Shown in pieces: positions 32,504 to 42,295 of a stretch of 48,447 nucleotides of DNA (position 1 is the stretch's first letter; each line of letters opens with the position of its first letter). The notes below the pieces were generated by a model. The model had not been told where the DNA came from, did no database searches, and saw only the letters and a list, made by a program, of their open reading frames with translations. The position numbers and the translations under genes were made by a program. Source of the stretch: an uncultured Bacteroidota bacterium (GTDB lineage Bacteria; Bacteroidota; Bacteroidia; Chitinophagales; Saprospiraceae); the NCBI GenBank assembly GCA_937870795.1, contig CALMWS010000229.1:1-48447 (forward strand), written 5' to 3'.

Positions 32504-32902
32504 ATGATTCACCCTGATATCTTAACTTATAATGACAGCCAGACCGATGAAGATATAGCCATTTGCCATATTCTCGCAGAAGAAATTGACAAAAACCTGA
32601 AGGGAGCTGAGAACAAGATCTGGCATCGACACCCGGTGTGGTTTTTGGAAGGCAATCCCATTGTAGGTTACAGCAAATTGAAAGGTGGCGTCCGCCTGAT
32701 GTTTTGGAGTGGCCAGGCTTTTGAAGATGATCGGTTGAAGACGGTAGGCAAGTTTCCTTCTGCGGACATCAATTATACGCATCGGGATGAGATTAATAAA
32801 AAGGATCTTAAAAATTGGCTGAAGCTGGGTAAAGAAAGACAGTGGGATTATAAAAACATTGTCAAACGCAAAGGGGTGCTCGTAAAGCTAACCGAATTTT
32901 AA
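32504..32902 (+). CDS. DUF1801 domain-containing protein
   Basis: 132 aa, cytosolic. Clear DUF1801 text: ILAEEIDKNLKGAENKIWHRHPVWFLEGNPIVGYSKLKGGVRLMFWSGQAFEDDRLKTVGKF, then KDLKNWLKLGKERQWDYKNIVKRKG. ATG 32504 is favoured; the ORF start at 32438 adds 22 residues without family similarity. Its stop is directly followed by the TTG of the acetyltransferase gene, so the two probably share an mRNA. Distant relative of the protein at 12893. Confidence 0.85.
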   Translation: MIHPDILTYNDSQTDEDIAICHILAEEIDKNLKGAENKIWHRHPVWFLEGNPIVGYSKLKGGVRLMFWSGQAFEDDRLKTVGKFPSADINYTHRDEINKKDLKNWLKLGKERQWDYKNIVKRKGVLVKLTEF

Positions 32903-33436
32903 TTGTCCACCTTGCAGACAATAACAACGGATCGGCTCCTGCTCAGGCCCTTTACAGATGCGGATGCTGAGGCCCTTTTTGAAATGGACTCCAATCCTGA
33001 AGTGCATCGTTATTTGGGCAATCAGCCAGTTAAAAGCATAGAAGAAATTATCAGCATCATTGATTTTATTCAGCAGCAGTACCGCGATTTTGGCATTGGC
33101 AGGTGGGTAGTGACTGACAAAAGTAATGGCGCTTTTATGGGTTGGGCAGGGCTAAAGTGGATTACAGAAGCCATCAACGGTCACCTTCATTACTACGATT
33201 TGGGGTATAGGTTTCTGCCAAAGTACTGGGGTTATGGATTCGCTACAGAAGCAGGTAAGGCATGGGTAAATTATGCCACAAATGAACTTGGACAAGAAAA
33301 AATATATGCCATCGCAGATAGCCAAAATCTTGCATCTCAAAATGTATTGAGAAAACTAGGGTTTACCACCAAACAAAATTTTGTCCATGAAGGGATAAGT
33401 CACCTTTGGTTTGAGAAATGTTTGACAGGTATTTGA
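32903..33436 (+). CDS. GNAT family N-acetyltransferase (RimJ/RimL type)
   Basis: 177 aa acetyl-CoA-dependent acetyltransferase. TDRLLLRPFTDADAEALFEMDSNPEVHRYLG is the standard RimJ/RimL opening, followed by WVVTDKSNGAFMGWAGLKWI and the acetyl-CoA-binding YRFLPKYWGYGFATEAGKAWVNYA, then AIADSQNLASQNVLRKLGF. The natural acceptor is not predictable; N-terminal amines of ribosomal proteins or small molecules are usual. It starts at TTG 32903, immediately after the DUF1801 stop codon. Confidence 0.93.
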   Translation: MSTLQTITTDRLLLRPFTDADAEALFEMDSNPEVHRYLGNQPVKSIEEIISIIDFIQQQYRDFGIGRWVVTDKSNGAFMGWAGLKWITEAINGHLHYYDLGYRFLPKYWGYGFATEAGKAWVNYATNELGQEKIYAIADSQNLASQNVLRKLGFTTKQNFVHEGISHLWFEKCLTGI

Positions 33437-33620
33437 GAAACTAGCGTTATTTAATTTTTTCACAGACACACTTTAACTGTGGTATCCAAATAAAATTTTT
33501 GTGCTACTTGCAACGGAAAACATGATCAGCGCAAAAATTAACCTCGAATTGCCTCTATGATTTCATACATTTTTGACTAACAGCTCAAAGTTGAGCCGGA
33601 TTTTGAATAAATTTGGTGAC

Positions 33621-36600
33621 ATGAAAACCAGTGTAAGTTTATTCGTCTTCTTTGCTTTTTTCACAGCTATCTCCCTGACTGCCCAAAATCGTTATTGGGT
33701 AGGTGGCTCAGGTACCTGGCACGATGCTGCCCATTGGAGCACCACTTCAGGAGGCGCAGGAGGAGCCAGTGTGCCCACCTCTGCGAATGATGTTTTTTTT
33801 AATGCACAGTCTTTCTCGGCTGACGGCCAATACGTAGCTAATTTGAGCACCGATCTGGAGATGTATTGTAAAAGCATCACTTTTGCCAATATTGATGATA
33901 CCATAGACTTTAATTTTACTACCGGAACGCCGGGTGGAATATGGACGCAGGCGAGGTTGATCGTATATCAAAATCTCACATTGAGCGACATGGTCAACTT
34001 CGACTATGATGATGGCAGGGTAGAGCTGGCGGGCAGTGTCAACAGACAGGTGCAATTTAATGGCTCAGCTGTGGGTTATCTGGATGTGAAAGTTGATGAA
34101 ACCGTAAATGTGGTTATCATGGACGAGGTGATCGCCGACAACGGGGCATCGATGACAGGAGGCAACCTTTTGCTGAGTGGAGATATTAAATGTGGTTATT
34201 TTTCGGCCATACCCCACGACACATCGACCATAGACATTTTTTTGGGTACGCGTAAAATTCAATGCGGATGGTGGAATAGTGTAAAATACCTGGCAGCCCC
34301 CAATACCTTAATCATTCATGCATCCAGCGGTTACATAGAATGTAAGAGAATTAGTCCCGGAAGGTACATAGACTATCCAAGAATCGTAATCAACACCTCC
34401 ATCCCATTTTCAGCAACCGGCACTCCGGGCATTGATTACAACAACAATGCTACCTGGAGCAATGACAACATAGACATCACCATCCAATCACTGGAATTTG
34501 TTACATCTGCTACCTTTCAGATTTTGGGCAATCCAGAAATTATGGATAGCATTATTGTTGTTTCCGGTGTGGATTTGAAATTGAGTGTAGGAGATACTTT
34601 ATTTACTCCCAAATGGCATTACATCCCCTCCGGTTGCGGAGGAGGAAGCTTTACCTTGAGGTCTGCCACCAATGGTAGTCAGGCGTTTTTGCGCAATACG
34701 GGATCAGATAGTTTGTTTTTGTACAATGCTACGGTAAAGGATTTAAATGGACAGCTGGGGCCAATAAAAGTGGTCAATGGTATCAACAATGGAAATAATA
34801 CAAACATTATTTTCGGTACCGGATCTGCACCTGATGTGTTTTATTGGATTGGCAATGGTGGATTATGGTCGGATGTTAATCATTGGTCTTTTTCGAGTGG
34901 AGGTCCTGTAGCAGGGTGTCTACCGGATGCCAATGACATTGTCAATTTTGATGCTGCTTCATTTTCTTTATCGGGTCAGGTAGTTGAAATACCTTTGGGA
35001 ATTACATCGATAAGGGACATGATCTGGGCACAACCGGTGGATACCGTTTTGATCAGATTTTTGGGCACTACGATCTCATCTTCAACGCTAAAAATAAATG
35101 GTTCACTAACGCTGGCTACCAAGGTGAAGGTGAGTCGTACCGGCATCATGGAGTGGAACTTTGCAGCACCGGGTGCAGTGACACTGGATACCAAAAATGT
35201 GGATTTGCTCAATGCAGTGATAGAGGGTGCAGGGCAATTTACCATGAGCAGCAACCTTAGGGTTTACGATGCCTTTGATATCAACAATGGAGATATAATT
35301 GTGAAGCAAGGCACTTTGATATCCAATGGTTTCAACATCAATTGTCGTACTTTTTTACTTACTGCCGGCGGTAGTAAGACATTTAATCTTGGGGCTGCAG
35401 ACACCCTAACTACAATTAATTTTACAGCTGTGGATGCTTTCACCTTCCCTTATGCTGCCCACTGCATAATAGCAAGGAACTTTATTCTCGATTTTGCCAC
35501 CGCAAATACCATTGTGGTGCATAAATTGGTGTTAATTGAAAATGACATTATCAATGTAGCATCACTCAGTCTGCGCAAAAGGCCGCAATTTCATTACCTG
35601 GATGTCAACACTGCTTCTCTTGTAAGGATTGAAGGTGATTTTACACTTGTCAATGACCTTACGTTTTTATTTAAGTATGGGGGCTTACAGTTTGATGATT
35701 TTCCAGTGGCACCCACCGGATCAGATACCATTGTGATTCAGGGCAGTGTCATTTATCCTTCCGGAGCCTGTTCGCGCAATTATTTAATAACTACGGCATT
35801 CATTGATCAAACCCTTTATTTTTCGAAACCATCCGGCAACCTAACCTTTCAGCAAAGTTTGCTCAGAAATGCCAAAACCATCTCTACCGGGGCTACGTAT
35901 ACTGCCCAAAACTGTGTCTTAGCGGGAAACAGTCAGGGATGGACTGTAACAGCTCCTGCTTCGGTTACTACCTATTACTGGAGGGGTGGCAATGGCGACT
36001 GGGATGATCCAAGCCACTGGAGCCTAAGCAGCGGTGGTGCTGCCAATGCTTCGGGTTGCATTCCCGGAATGGCAGACAGGGTAGTGTTTGACAACAATTC
36101 CAATACCGGGGTCAACCCCTGCAACATTACTTTTCCTGTTTACCTGCAGCCGGTGGTAGGCGATGTTTTTGTATTGGCCAACAACAAGACCATTAACTTT
36201 TTAAACATCGTAAGTTCCCAACTTCATATTACCGACACCCTATGGTTTACCAGTAAAGCAGCCTCCAATTTATTTTTTGATATGACGGGTGTCAGTTCAG
36301 CCAAACTGATCAATCCTGATATTGCACTTTCCTCATCTATGGATGTGCTTATTACTAAATATAATGCGAGTGTAAGTTTGGACAGAAAACTAAACGTGGA
36401 TAATATTACGGTGCAAGCAGGGGAATTTCAAACACTCAACCACGAATTAAGTGCAAAGTTTATTTCACTGTCGCCTTACACCAATACGGCCACCCTCAAT
36501 TTTGGAACCAGCATTGTGAGCACCAATCAATGTGCTTTTGGCAATGTCAACGGCACCATAGCCGCTACCAATTATAAACTGTATGTCACTTCTTACATTT

Positions 36601-37775
36601 CTTCATTGGTCAACCGACATTTGCCCTGGGTGCAGGTTGACAACACCGCGGCGCTAACACTTAACCAGCAGACCATTGACCTGAGTTTTGGCACCCTTAG
36701 GCTGATGTCGACATTTGACGTTACATTGAATTCAGCGGATTTTATCATAACCGATTCTCTGTATCTGGGAGTGCCAGGTGCAAAACTGAATGTGAGCCCG
36801 ACAGCTACACTACAATTACAAGGCCAGCTGTATAGTGCCGGTGTAGCGGGTAATTTGTGTTTTTTAAAATCTTCGGTGGCTGCATCCCGTTTTAATTTTT
36901 CGCACGAACAAAATCTCTGTGTTTCATATCTGAATGCCAAAGACGTAAATGGCTTGGGGCCGGGCATTTTTAATGTAATCAATGGCACGGATGGTGGAAA
37001 CAACGCAGGTATTGATTTCACGACGCCGGTTGACATGGGCAAACTTTATTGGCGCAGAGGTAGTGGACTTTGGAATGTAGCTTCTAATTGGTCATTCCGG
37101 TCAGGCTCGTGTCCTGCCAACAGAGCACCAACTGCCAGTGATGATGTTTACTTTGATGTCAATTCAGATTTGGATTCCTATACAGAGGTGACCCTGCCCG
37201 CCAATGCTACGTGCAAAAATGTATTCCTTTCCAATTTTCTGGACACGGTTGGTTTAGACATTGGCAGTACAATGTCGGTGACATCTCTGAAAGTAAATCA
37301 GGCAAAGGCAGTAATTAAAAACGGAACGTTGGTTGATAAGACTCATTTGGTAGTAAACAATGGAAGTCTGGGCCTGGTATCTGCGATAGCAGCTGTGAAT
37401 CAGTACCCTTCATTGGCAGACAGCATAGGATTTAAGATTGGAGCAGGATCTATGTTGCAAATGGCCAACAGTACATTGTTGATCATGGGCAATAAAAACG
37501 TATTCGGGTTCCCGGCTTTGTACCTTGATGAGACAGCAACCATCAGCACCCTGAATGGAGATTTTAGTATTTACCAGCCCTTTGCGGGGGAGCCCATCAA
37601 TGAAATATTTTTATTTTTTGGCAATCGCACCATCAACGGGGCATTTTTTATGCCATCAACTATTTCGGCTTCCCAAAAAGTACGGTTTATGAACAGTGCT
37701 ACCTTTACCCAAAGCAGCAATGCGGCAGTGGGTGAATTGATCATTGCGTCGGGGGCAAACTTGAGATTTGAATAG
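33621..37775 (+). CDS. Giant secreted repeat protein, apparently truncated at the C-terminus
   Basis: 1384 aa from ATG 33621, which gives a signal peptide (SVSLFVFFAFFTAISLTAQ). Four related modules open with a W-rich motif: RYWVGGSGTWHDAAHW (about res 23), FYWIGNGGLWSDVNHW (406), YYWRGGNGDWDDPSHW (782) and LYWRRGSGLWNVASNW (1140). Modules 1 and 3 close with a KDxNG...VxNGxxGGNN-type tail. Spacing is 358-383 residues, but the fourth stops after about 244 and lacks the tail. No T9SS sorting or gliding-motility C-terminal domain is found, unlike related proteins. Probably a surface adhesin-like beta-rich protein. No open frame beyond the stop continues the module before the convergent MBOAT gene. 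Confidence 0.75.
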   Translation: MKTSVSLFVFFAFFTAISLTAQNRYWVGGSGTWHDAAHWSTTSGGAGGASVPTSANDVFFNAQSFSADGQYVANLSTDLEMYCKSITFANIDDTIDFNFTTGTPGGIWTQARLIVYQNLTLSDMVNFDYDDGRVELAGSVNRQVQFNGSAVGYLDVKVDETVNVVIMDEVIADNGASMTGGNLLLSGDIKCGYFSAIPHDTSTIDIFLGTRKIQCGWWNSVKYLAAPNTLIIHASSGYIECKRISPGRYIDYPRIVINTSIPFSATGTPGIDYNNNATWSNDNIDITIQSLEFVTSATFQILGNPEIMDSIIVVSGVDLKLSVGDTLFTPKWHYIPSGCGGGSFTLRSATNGSQAFLRNTGSDSLFLYNATVKDLNGQLGPIKVVNGINNGNNTNIIFGTGSAPDVFYWIGNGGLWSDVNHWSFSSGGPVAGCLPDANDIVNFDAASFSLSGQVVEIPLGITSIRDMIWAQPVDTVLIRFLGTTISSSTLKINGSLTLATKVKVSRTGIMEWNFAAPGAVTLDTKNVDLLNAVIEGAGQFTMSSNLRVYDAFDINNGDIIVKQGTLISNGFNINCRTFLLTAGGSKTFNLGAADTLTTINFTAVDAFTFPYAAHCIIARNFILDFATANTIVVHKLVLIENDIINVASLSLRKRPQFHYLDVNTASLVRIEGDFTLVNDLTFLFKYGGLQFDDFPVAPTGSDTIVIQGSVIYPSGACSRNYLITTAFIDQTLYFSKPSGNLTFQQSLLRNAKTISTGATYTAQNCVLAGNSQGWTVTAPASVTTYYWRGGNGDWDDPSHWSLSSGGAANASGCIPGMADRVVFDNNSNTGVNPCNITFPVYLQPVVGDVFVLANNKTINFLNIVSSQLHITDTLWFTSKAASNLFFDMTGVSSAKLINPDIALSSSMDVLITKYNASVSLDRKLNVDNITVQAGEFQTLNHELSAKFISLSPYTNTATLNFGTSIVSTNQCAFGNVNGTIAATNYKLYVTSYISSLVNRHLPWVQVDNTAALTLNQQTIDLSFGTLRLMSTFDVTLNSADFIITDSLYLGVPGAKLNVSPTATLQLQGQLYSAGVAGNLCFLKSSVAASRFNFSHEQNLCVSYLNAKDVNGLGPGIFNVINGTDGGNNAGIDFTTPVDMGKLYWRRGSGLWNVASNWSFRSGSCPANRAPTASDDVYFDVNSDLDSYTEVTLPANATCKNVFLSNFLDTVGLDIGSTMSVTSLKVNQAKAVIKNGTLVDKTHLVVNNGSLGLVSAIAAVNQYPSLADSIGFKIGAGSMLQMANSTLLIMGNKNVFGFPALYLDETATISTLNGDFSIYQPFAGEPINEIFLFFGNRTINGAFFMPSTISASQKVRFMNSATFTQSSNAAVGELIIASGANLRFE

Positions 37776-37853
37776 CAATTTTATAATATAAAAAATACTT
37801 TCTATCGATAATATTGCCGCGTATTCAAAATGATGTTCTTTTCGCGATGGTCA

Positions 37854-39287
37854 TCAAAATTGGAAGTATATAAATGAGCTGGTACTTTCCTGACTGAGGA
37901 TCAGCATTACTAGTAAAAAGGTCCACACCAAACCCACACTCCACCACGGTTTGCTTTCGGCTACCGTGAGCACTTTTTTGTGTCGCATCTGCCAGTGTAC
38001 AATGATCATGCCGGTTATGACAACTGATACCTTAAGGATATCCAGGTAATTGAGCACCAATTCTTTGGCATTTCCAAAAAGAAACATAGATTTTAGCAAT
38101 GACCATGCGGTAGTAAAATCCTGCGCTCTAAAGAATACCCATGTGATGTTGACCAGGAAAAAGGTGAGCATGGCGTGGGCAAAATTGGGCTTTAGATGTG
38201 GATGTGGGCCAGGCTCATGTGAATGGGCTTTTCTTTTATCTTGAATGTATTTTTCAACTGCAAGGTAGAGGCCGTGAAGTCCACCCCATACCACAAAGGT
38301 CCAGTTGGCACCATGCCACAATCCTCCTATGAGCATGGTAAGCATTACATTGATGTAAGTGCGGATAATACCTTTGCGGTTACCGCCCAAAGGGATGTAC
38401 AAATAATCTCGAAGCCAGGTGGATAAAGTGATGTGCCACCTTCGCCAGAAATCAGAAAAGCCAATGGCTGCGTAAGGATAAAAGAAGTTATCGCGGATGG
38501 TAAATCCCAGACAAAGGGCTATGCCAATGGCACAGGTGGAGTAGCCTCCAAAATCAAAAAATATTTGTCCTGAGAAGGCAAGCACACCCATCCAGGCATC
38601 GATTGCATTCATGTCTTTTCCGGCACTGAATACCGCATCTGCAGGACCGGCCAGTAGGCTATCGGCCAGGACCACTTTCATAAATAGCCCCAGGGTAAGC
38701 AAAAACATGCCATGGTTGAATTGCAGCAAGGTGGCTTTTACGGGCGATTTAAATTGCGGTATCAGTTCATCTGGTCGTACAATGGGTCCTGCAACCAATT
38801 GTGGAAAGAAGGTTACAAACAGCGCAAAATCCAGAAATGATTTTTCGGGAGCATATTTTCTGTTGTACATATCGAGAGAGTAAGAAAGGGTCTGAAAGGT
38901 GTAAAAAGAAATACCCACCGGAAGGATGATATCGGGGGCGGCCGGATGGAAATCAAAACCAGCCAGGCTTGACAGAGAAACAAAGTTTTCCAACATAAAT
39001 TCTCCATATTTAAAATATGCCAGGGGACCCAGATTGCCCACTAAACTGGCAGCTAACCACCATTTTCTTTTAGTCGGATTTTGTTCTGTACTTAAATTTT
39101 TCCCAACCTGAAAATCAATAAAAGTTGAAAAAAGTAGCAATAAAATAAAAGGAGGGTTCCATACGGCGTAAAACAAGTAGCTTGCCAGGAGCAGGTGTAC
39201 TTTTTTGAAAGTCCATTTAAATGGAAGATTGTGTACAAAAAGTACAACAGCAAAAAAGACGATGAATGTATATGAATTAAAGACCAT
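37854..39287 (-). CDS. MBOAT family O-acyltransferase (AlgI-like)
   Basis: 477 aa, multi-helix membrane protein. MBOAT signatures: YPQLVAGPIVRPDELIPQF-type loop (FFPQLVAGPIVRPDELIPQFK), FWRRWHITLSTWLRDYLYIPLGGNRKG, and GGLWHGANWTFVVWGGLHGLYL with the catalytic histidine. These proteins move acetyl or acyl groups across the membrane onto polysaccharides such as alginate or peptidoglycan. The adjacent SGNH-like gene on the same strand, 24 bp upstream, is the usual partner that completes transfer in the periplasm. Target polymer unknown; no glycan biosynthesis genes are near. Confidence 0.93.
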   Translation of the reverse strand: MVFNSYTFIVFFAVVLFVHNLPFKWTFKKVHLLLASYLFYAVWNPPFILLLLFSTFIDFQVGKNLSTEQNPTKRKWWLAASLVGNLGPLAYFKYGEFMLENFVSLSSLAGFDFHPAAPDIILPVGISFYTFQTLSYSLDMYNRKYAPEKSFLDFALFVTFFPQLVAGPIVRPDELIPQFKSPVKATLLQFNHGMFLLTLGLFMKVVLADSLLAGPADAVFSAGKDMNAIDAWMGVLAFSGQIFFDFGGYSTCAIGIALCLGFTIRDNFFYPYAAIGFSDFWRRWHITLSTWLRDYLYIPLGGNRKGIIRTYINVMLTMLIGGLWHGANWTFVVWGGLHGLYLAVEKYIQDKRKAHSHEPGPHPHLKPNFAHAMLTFFLVNITWVFFRAQDFTTAWSLLKSMFLFGNAKELVLNYLDILKVSVVITGMIIVHWQMRHKKVLTVAESKPWWSVGLVWTFLLVMLILSQESTSSFIYFQF

Positions 39288-39311
39288 GTTTTTCGATTTT
39301 AGAGGACGGAA

Positions 39312-40358
39312 TTATTGATTGTTTGCTTTGAATTTCCAGCCCATTTCTTTGGATAAAACTTCTACTAATTTTTTTGTAAAAACATTAGCGTCGGACTGTC
39401 GGAGGTGAGAAAATTCAGTACAATTCATTTTGTTTAATTCAGGATAGTCGGCAAAGTGCATGCCTTTACATCCTGTTACCGTGAGAATTTTTTCCCAATA
39501 TTTGTCTCTGGGGAAGCCCATCTGTTCCCCCTTCCAAAGAGGCCCTGAGCTTGGTGGCCGCAAGAAGGCGACTTGTCCCCCACGGGCAATGATTTGATCA
39601 GTTTTTAATTTTACGTCTCTGATAAATGAATCAATAACAGGCTCAGGTGTAGGAGGTGCTTTGGCACCCATGGCAGCCAATTGCATCCAAATATCCTGCA
39701 TCATCTTTACACCTTTTTGATCATGATCCACAAACCGGTTAGACATGCTGCTGTTGCGGTCAAAGTTCATCAATCCAAATTCGGTGGGATATTTCGGAAA
39801 ATCCAATTTACCCGGTCTTGGAGGTATTGGCAGGTATTCGAGTAAAGCACTGAGGGCAAAATTATCTTTGTCCAGAAAGACAAAGTTGGATTCAAGGAGT
39901 GTGTTGATGTGGAAGCTAAAACGTTGTGCAGGGGTTTCATTTTTACTAAAATCCAAACACTTTTGAGGCCTTTCGAACGACCTGCCTGAAAGATCAAAAA
40001 ACAGAGGTTCTGCCACGTCTATTATCAACTTGCCTTTAAACAATGAATCGGCGGCCAAAGCCTTCAGAACAGGGATTGGGCTGCTTCCCACATTGGCTAA
40101 TTGTACTGGTGTTTCTCCTGTAAGCCCGCGCCATAATTCTGTATTCACATCAAATTTGATCCTACTTGAACCTATGAATACGGTTGCATCATCTTTTGGC
40201 AAATAAATTTTTCTTTTTTTGTCTGCGAAAATGCTCTCGCTGTCATCAAATGAAATAGTATAGCCAAGGTGTCTTAGATAAAGTTCATAACCACCTATAA
40301 GCATAGTGGTAAGGGAAAGCACCAAGATGGCGGCTTTCCTAAAGTTGTTGGAATGCAT
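39312..40358 (-). CDS. SGNH-hydrolase-like membrane-anchored protein, MBOAT partner
   Basis: 348 aa. An N-terminal anchor (KAAILVLSLTTMLIGGYELYL) is followed by a soluble periplasmic domain. ATVFIGSSRIKFDVN (res 59-72) fits block I of SGNH/GDSL enzymes, with the nucleophile Ser64 or Ser65. Near the C-terminus EFSHLRQSDANVF carries a candidate catalytic His318 (ExxH rather than DxxH). Similarity is weak elsewhere. Position upstream of an MBOAT gene matches AlgJ/AlgX- or PatB-type partners that place the acetyl group. Substrate unknown; catalytic assignment tentative. Confidence 0.7.
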   Translation of the reverse strand: MHSNNFRKAAILVLSLTTMLIGGYELYLRHLGYTISFDDSESIFADKKRKIYLPKDDATVFIGSSRIKFDVNTELWRGLTGETPVQLANVGSSPIPVLKALAADSLFKGKLIIDVAEPLFFDLSGRSFERPQKCLDFSKNETPAQRFSFHINTLLESNFVFLDKDNFALSALLEYLPIPPRPGKLDFPKYPTEFGLMNFDRNSSMSNRFVDHDQKGVKMMQDIWMQLAAMGAKAPPTPEPVIDSFIRDVKLKTDQIIARGGQVAFLRPPSSGPLWKGEQMGFPRDKYWEKILTVTGCKGMHFADYPELNKMNCTEFSHLRQSDANVFTKKLVEVLSKEMGWKFKANNQ

Positions 40359-40525
40359 AATCGTGTTATAAAAGGTTTTGTCAGCTAATTAAAAACAAAA
40401 ATCAATTCTAAATAAAAAACTAAAAATAGAATATTATTCTTTACAAGTGGTTAATTATTTGTAAATATTTTGTTTTTATTGCCGACAATTTCAGGCATAC
40501 CGATTTTCGGGTAAGCATCTATGCA

Positions 40526-40567
40526 ATCACTATCCAAAAGTGATAGAATTACCTGCAGGTTAACCTG
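40526..40567 (-). terminator. Hairpin and palindromes downstream of asnS
   Basis: Just past the asnS stop lie the palindrome CAGGTTAACCTG (40556-40567), overlapping CCTGCAGG, and a 6-bp hairpin ATCACT/AGTGAT (40526-40531 with 40539-40544). No T-run, so termination is only possible. Confidence 0.3.
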
Positions 40568-40574
40568 TTAACTA

Positions 40575-42011
40575 TTAGAATTCAGCGCTGCCCGGGAACC
40601 TTGGGAAAGGGATTACATCTCTGATGTTGGACATGCCGCTAACAAACTGTACCAACCTTTCGAAGCCAAGACCAAAGCCGGCGTGCGGACAAGTACCAAA
40701 TCTGCGGGTATCGAGGAACCACTCCATTTCTTCTACCGGGATGTGCATTTCTTCCATTCTGGCCATCAGCACATCGAGTCTTTCTTCTCTTTGTGATCCA
40801 CCCACTATTTCGCCAATGCCGGGGAAAAGAATGTCCATGGCGCGAACCGTATTGTTGTCTTCATTGACGCGCATGTAAAAAGCTTTGATGGCTTTGGGAT
40901 AGTCTGTGAGGATTACCGGCTTGCCAAAGTGTTTTTCTACGAGGTAACGCTCATGCTCACTCTGAAGGTCGGCGCCCCATGCTTCGATGGGATAGTTAAA
41001 TTTTCCTTTTTTATTGGGTGTGCTGTTTTTCAGAATGTCGATTGCTTCGGTGTAGGTGAGGCGCTGAAAGTCGTTGTTGAGGCAAAACTGCAGTTTCTCC
41101 CTCAGGCTCATTTCTGACCTTTCGTTTTGTGGTTTTTGTTTTTCCTCGTCGGACAATCTGCTTTCCAAAAACTCAAGGTCTTCGGCACAATGTTCAATAA
41201 CCTGACTGATGCAGTATTTCAGGAGACCCTCAGCAAGGTCCATGTTGTCGTTGAGGTCGGCAAAGGCAACTTCCGGTTCGATCATCCAAAACTCGGCCAG
41301 GTGGCGGGAAGTGTTAGAGTTTTCAGCTCTGAAAGTAGGGCCAAAGGTATAAACCTGACTTAAGGCCAGGGCAGCCAATTCAGCTTCCAGCTGGCCGGAT
41401 ACTGTAAGGTTGGTTGATTTGCCAAAAAAGTCTTTTTTAAAGTCGATTTGTCCATCTTCGGTCTTTGGCAATTTATCCAGCGGCAGGGTAGTGACCCTAA
41501 ACATTTCGCCAGCACCTTCTGCATCGCTGCCAGTAATGATGGGAGAGTGCATGTAAACAAAGCCCTGGTTGTGGAAATACTGGTGGATGGCCATTGCCAA
41601 CTGATGTCTCACCCTGAAGACAGCAGAGAAAGTATTGGTACGAAAGCGAAGGTGAGCGATTTCCCTCAGGAATTCGAGGCTGTGTTTCTTGGGTTGGAGG
41701 GGATATACCTCGGGATCACATACACCCATGACCTCTACTTCTTTGGCCTTGATTTCAATGGCCTGCCCTTTGCCCTGGGATGCAATTACCTCCCCAACAG
41801 CTTTGATGGCGGCGCCGGTTGTAATTTTTTTCAACAATTCCGGATCTGTATTTTCAAAGTCAACCACTACCTGAAGGTTGGTCAAAACGGAGCCGTCGTT
41901 CAGTGCTATGAATTGGTTGTTGCGAAAAGTACGAACCCAGCCCATGACCGTCACTGTATCTCCTAAAGTGTAATTGGCCAATAAATCTTTGATTTTTACC
42001 CTTGAAAACAT
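40575..42011 (-). CDS. asnS: Asparaginyl-tRNA synthetase
   Basis: 478 aa class IIb synthetase charging tRNA-Asn. The N-terminal OB-fold anticodon-binding domain (about 1-105: [24 protein letters not shown]) precedes the catalytic core: motif 1 region [29 protein letters not shown], motif 2 [21 protein letters not shown], motif 3 [38 protein letters not shown] and GTCPHAGFG support Asn over Asp specificity. ATG at 42011. An unusual repeat zone separates it from panC, which lies upstream on the same strand. Confidence 0.97.
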   Translation of the reverse strand: MFSRVKIKDLLANYTLGDTVTVMGWVRTFRNNQFIALNDGSVLTNLQVVVDFENTDPELLKKITTGAAIKAVGEVIASQGKGQAIEIKAKEVEVMGVCDPEVYPLQPKKHSLEFLREIAHLRFRTNTFSAVFRVRHQLAMAIHQYFHNQGFVYMHSPIITGSDAEGAGEMFRVTTLPLDKLPKTEDGQIDFKKDFFGKSTNLTVSGQLEAELAALALSQVYTFGPTFRAENSNTSRHLAEFWMIEPEVAFADLNDNMDLAEGLLKYCISQVIEHCAEDLEFLESRLSDEEKQKPQNERSEMSLREKLQFCLNNDFQRLTYTEAIDILKNSTPNKKGKFNYPIEAWGADLQSEHERYLVEKHFGKPVILTDYPKAIKAFYMRVNEDNNTVRAMDILFPGIGEIVGGSQREERLDVLMARMEEMHIPVEEMEWFLDTRRFGTCPHAGFGLGFERLVQFVSGMSNIRDVIPFPRFPGSAEF

Positions 42012-42061
42012 GTTATTATTTTTTTTTCAGGCTGTAAAATTACGAAAAACAAATAATATTC

Positions 42062-42290
42062 CGATTACGGCTAACCGCTTACGGCTAACCGCACACGGCC
42101 AACCGCACACGGCCAACCGCCTATCTACCTGGCTAACGCCAGTTAGACAGTCCGGACAGCGGACAGCCGTGAGCGGACAGCGGACAGCGGACAGCCGTGA
42201 GCGGACAGCGGACAGCGGACAGCCGTGAGCGGACAGCAGAAAGCCGTGAGCGGACAGCGGACATCTACCTGGCTAATGCCAGTTAGACAG
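42062..42290. repeat. Nested repeats between asnS and panC
   Basis: Three layers. (1) 42068-42119: variants of CGGCTAACCGC/CGGCCAACCGC. (2) A 28-bp direct repeat beginning ATCTACCTGGCTAA at 42123-42150 and 42263-42290 (one mismatch), each containing hairpin CTGGC-TAAC/TAAT-GCCAG. (3) Between them, about 110 bp of GCGGACA and GCCGTGAGC units. All is intergenic; an ORF drawn through it is an artefact of the repeat. Confidence 0.88.
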
Positions 42291-42295
42291 GGTGG

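Noticed and set aside
41974-42228. 84-codon plus-strand reading frame in the repeat zone
   Set aside because: Its repetitive product (SGQRTA units) simply follows the DNA repeat; no start context or family resemblance.
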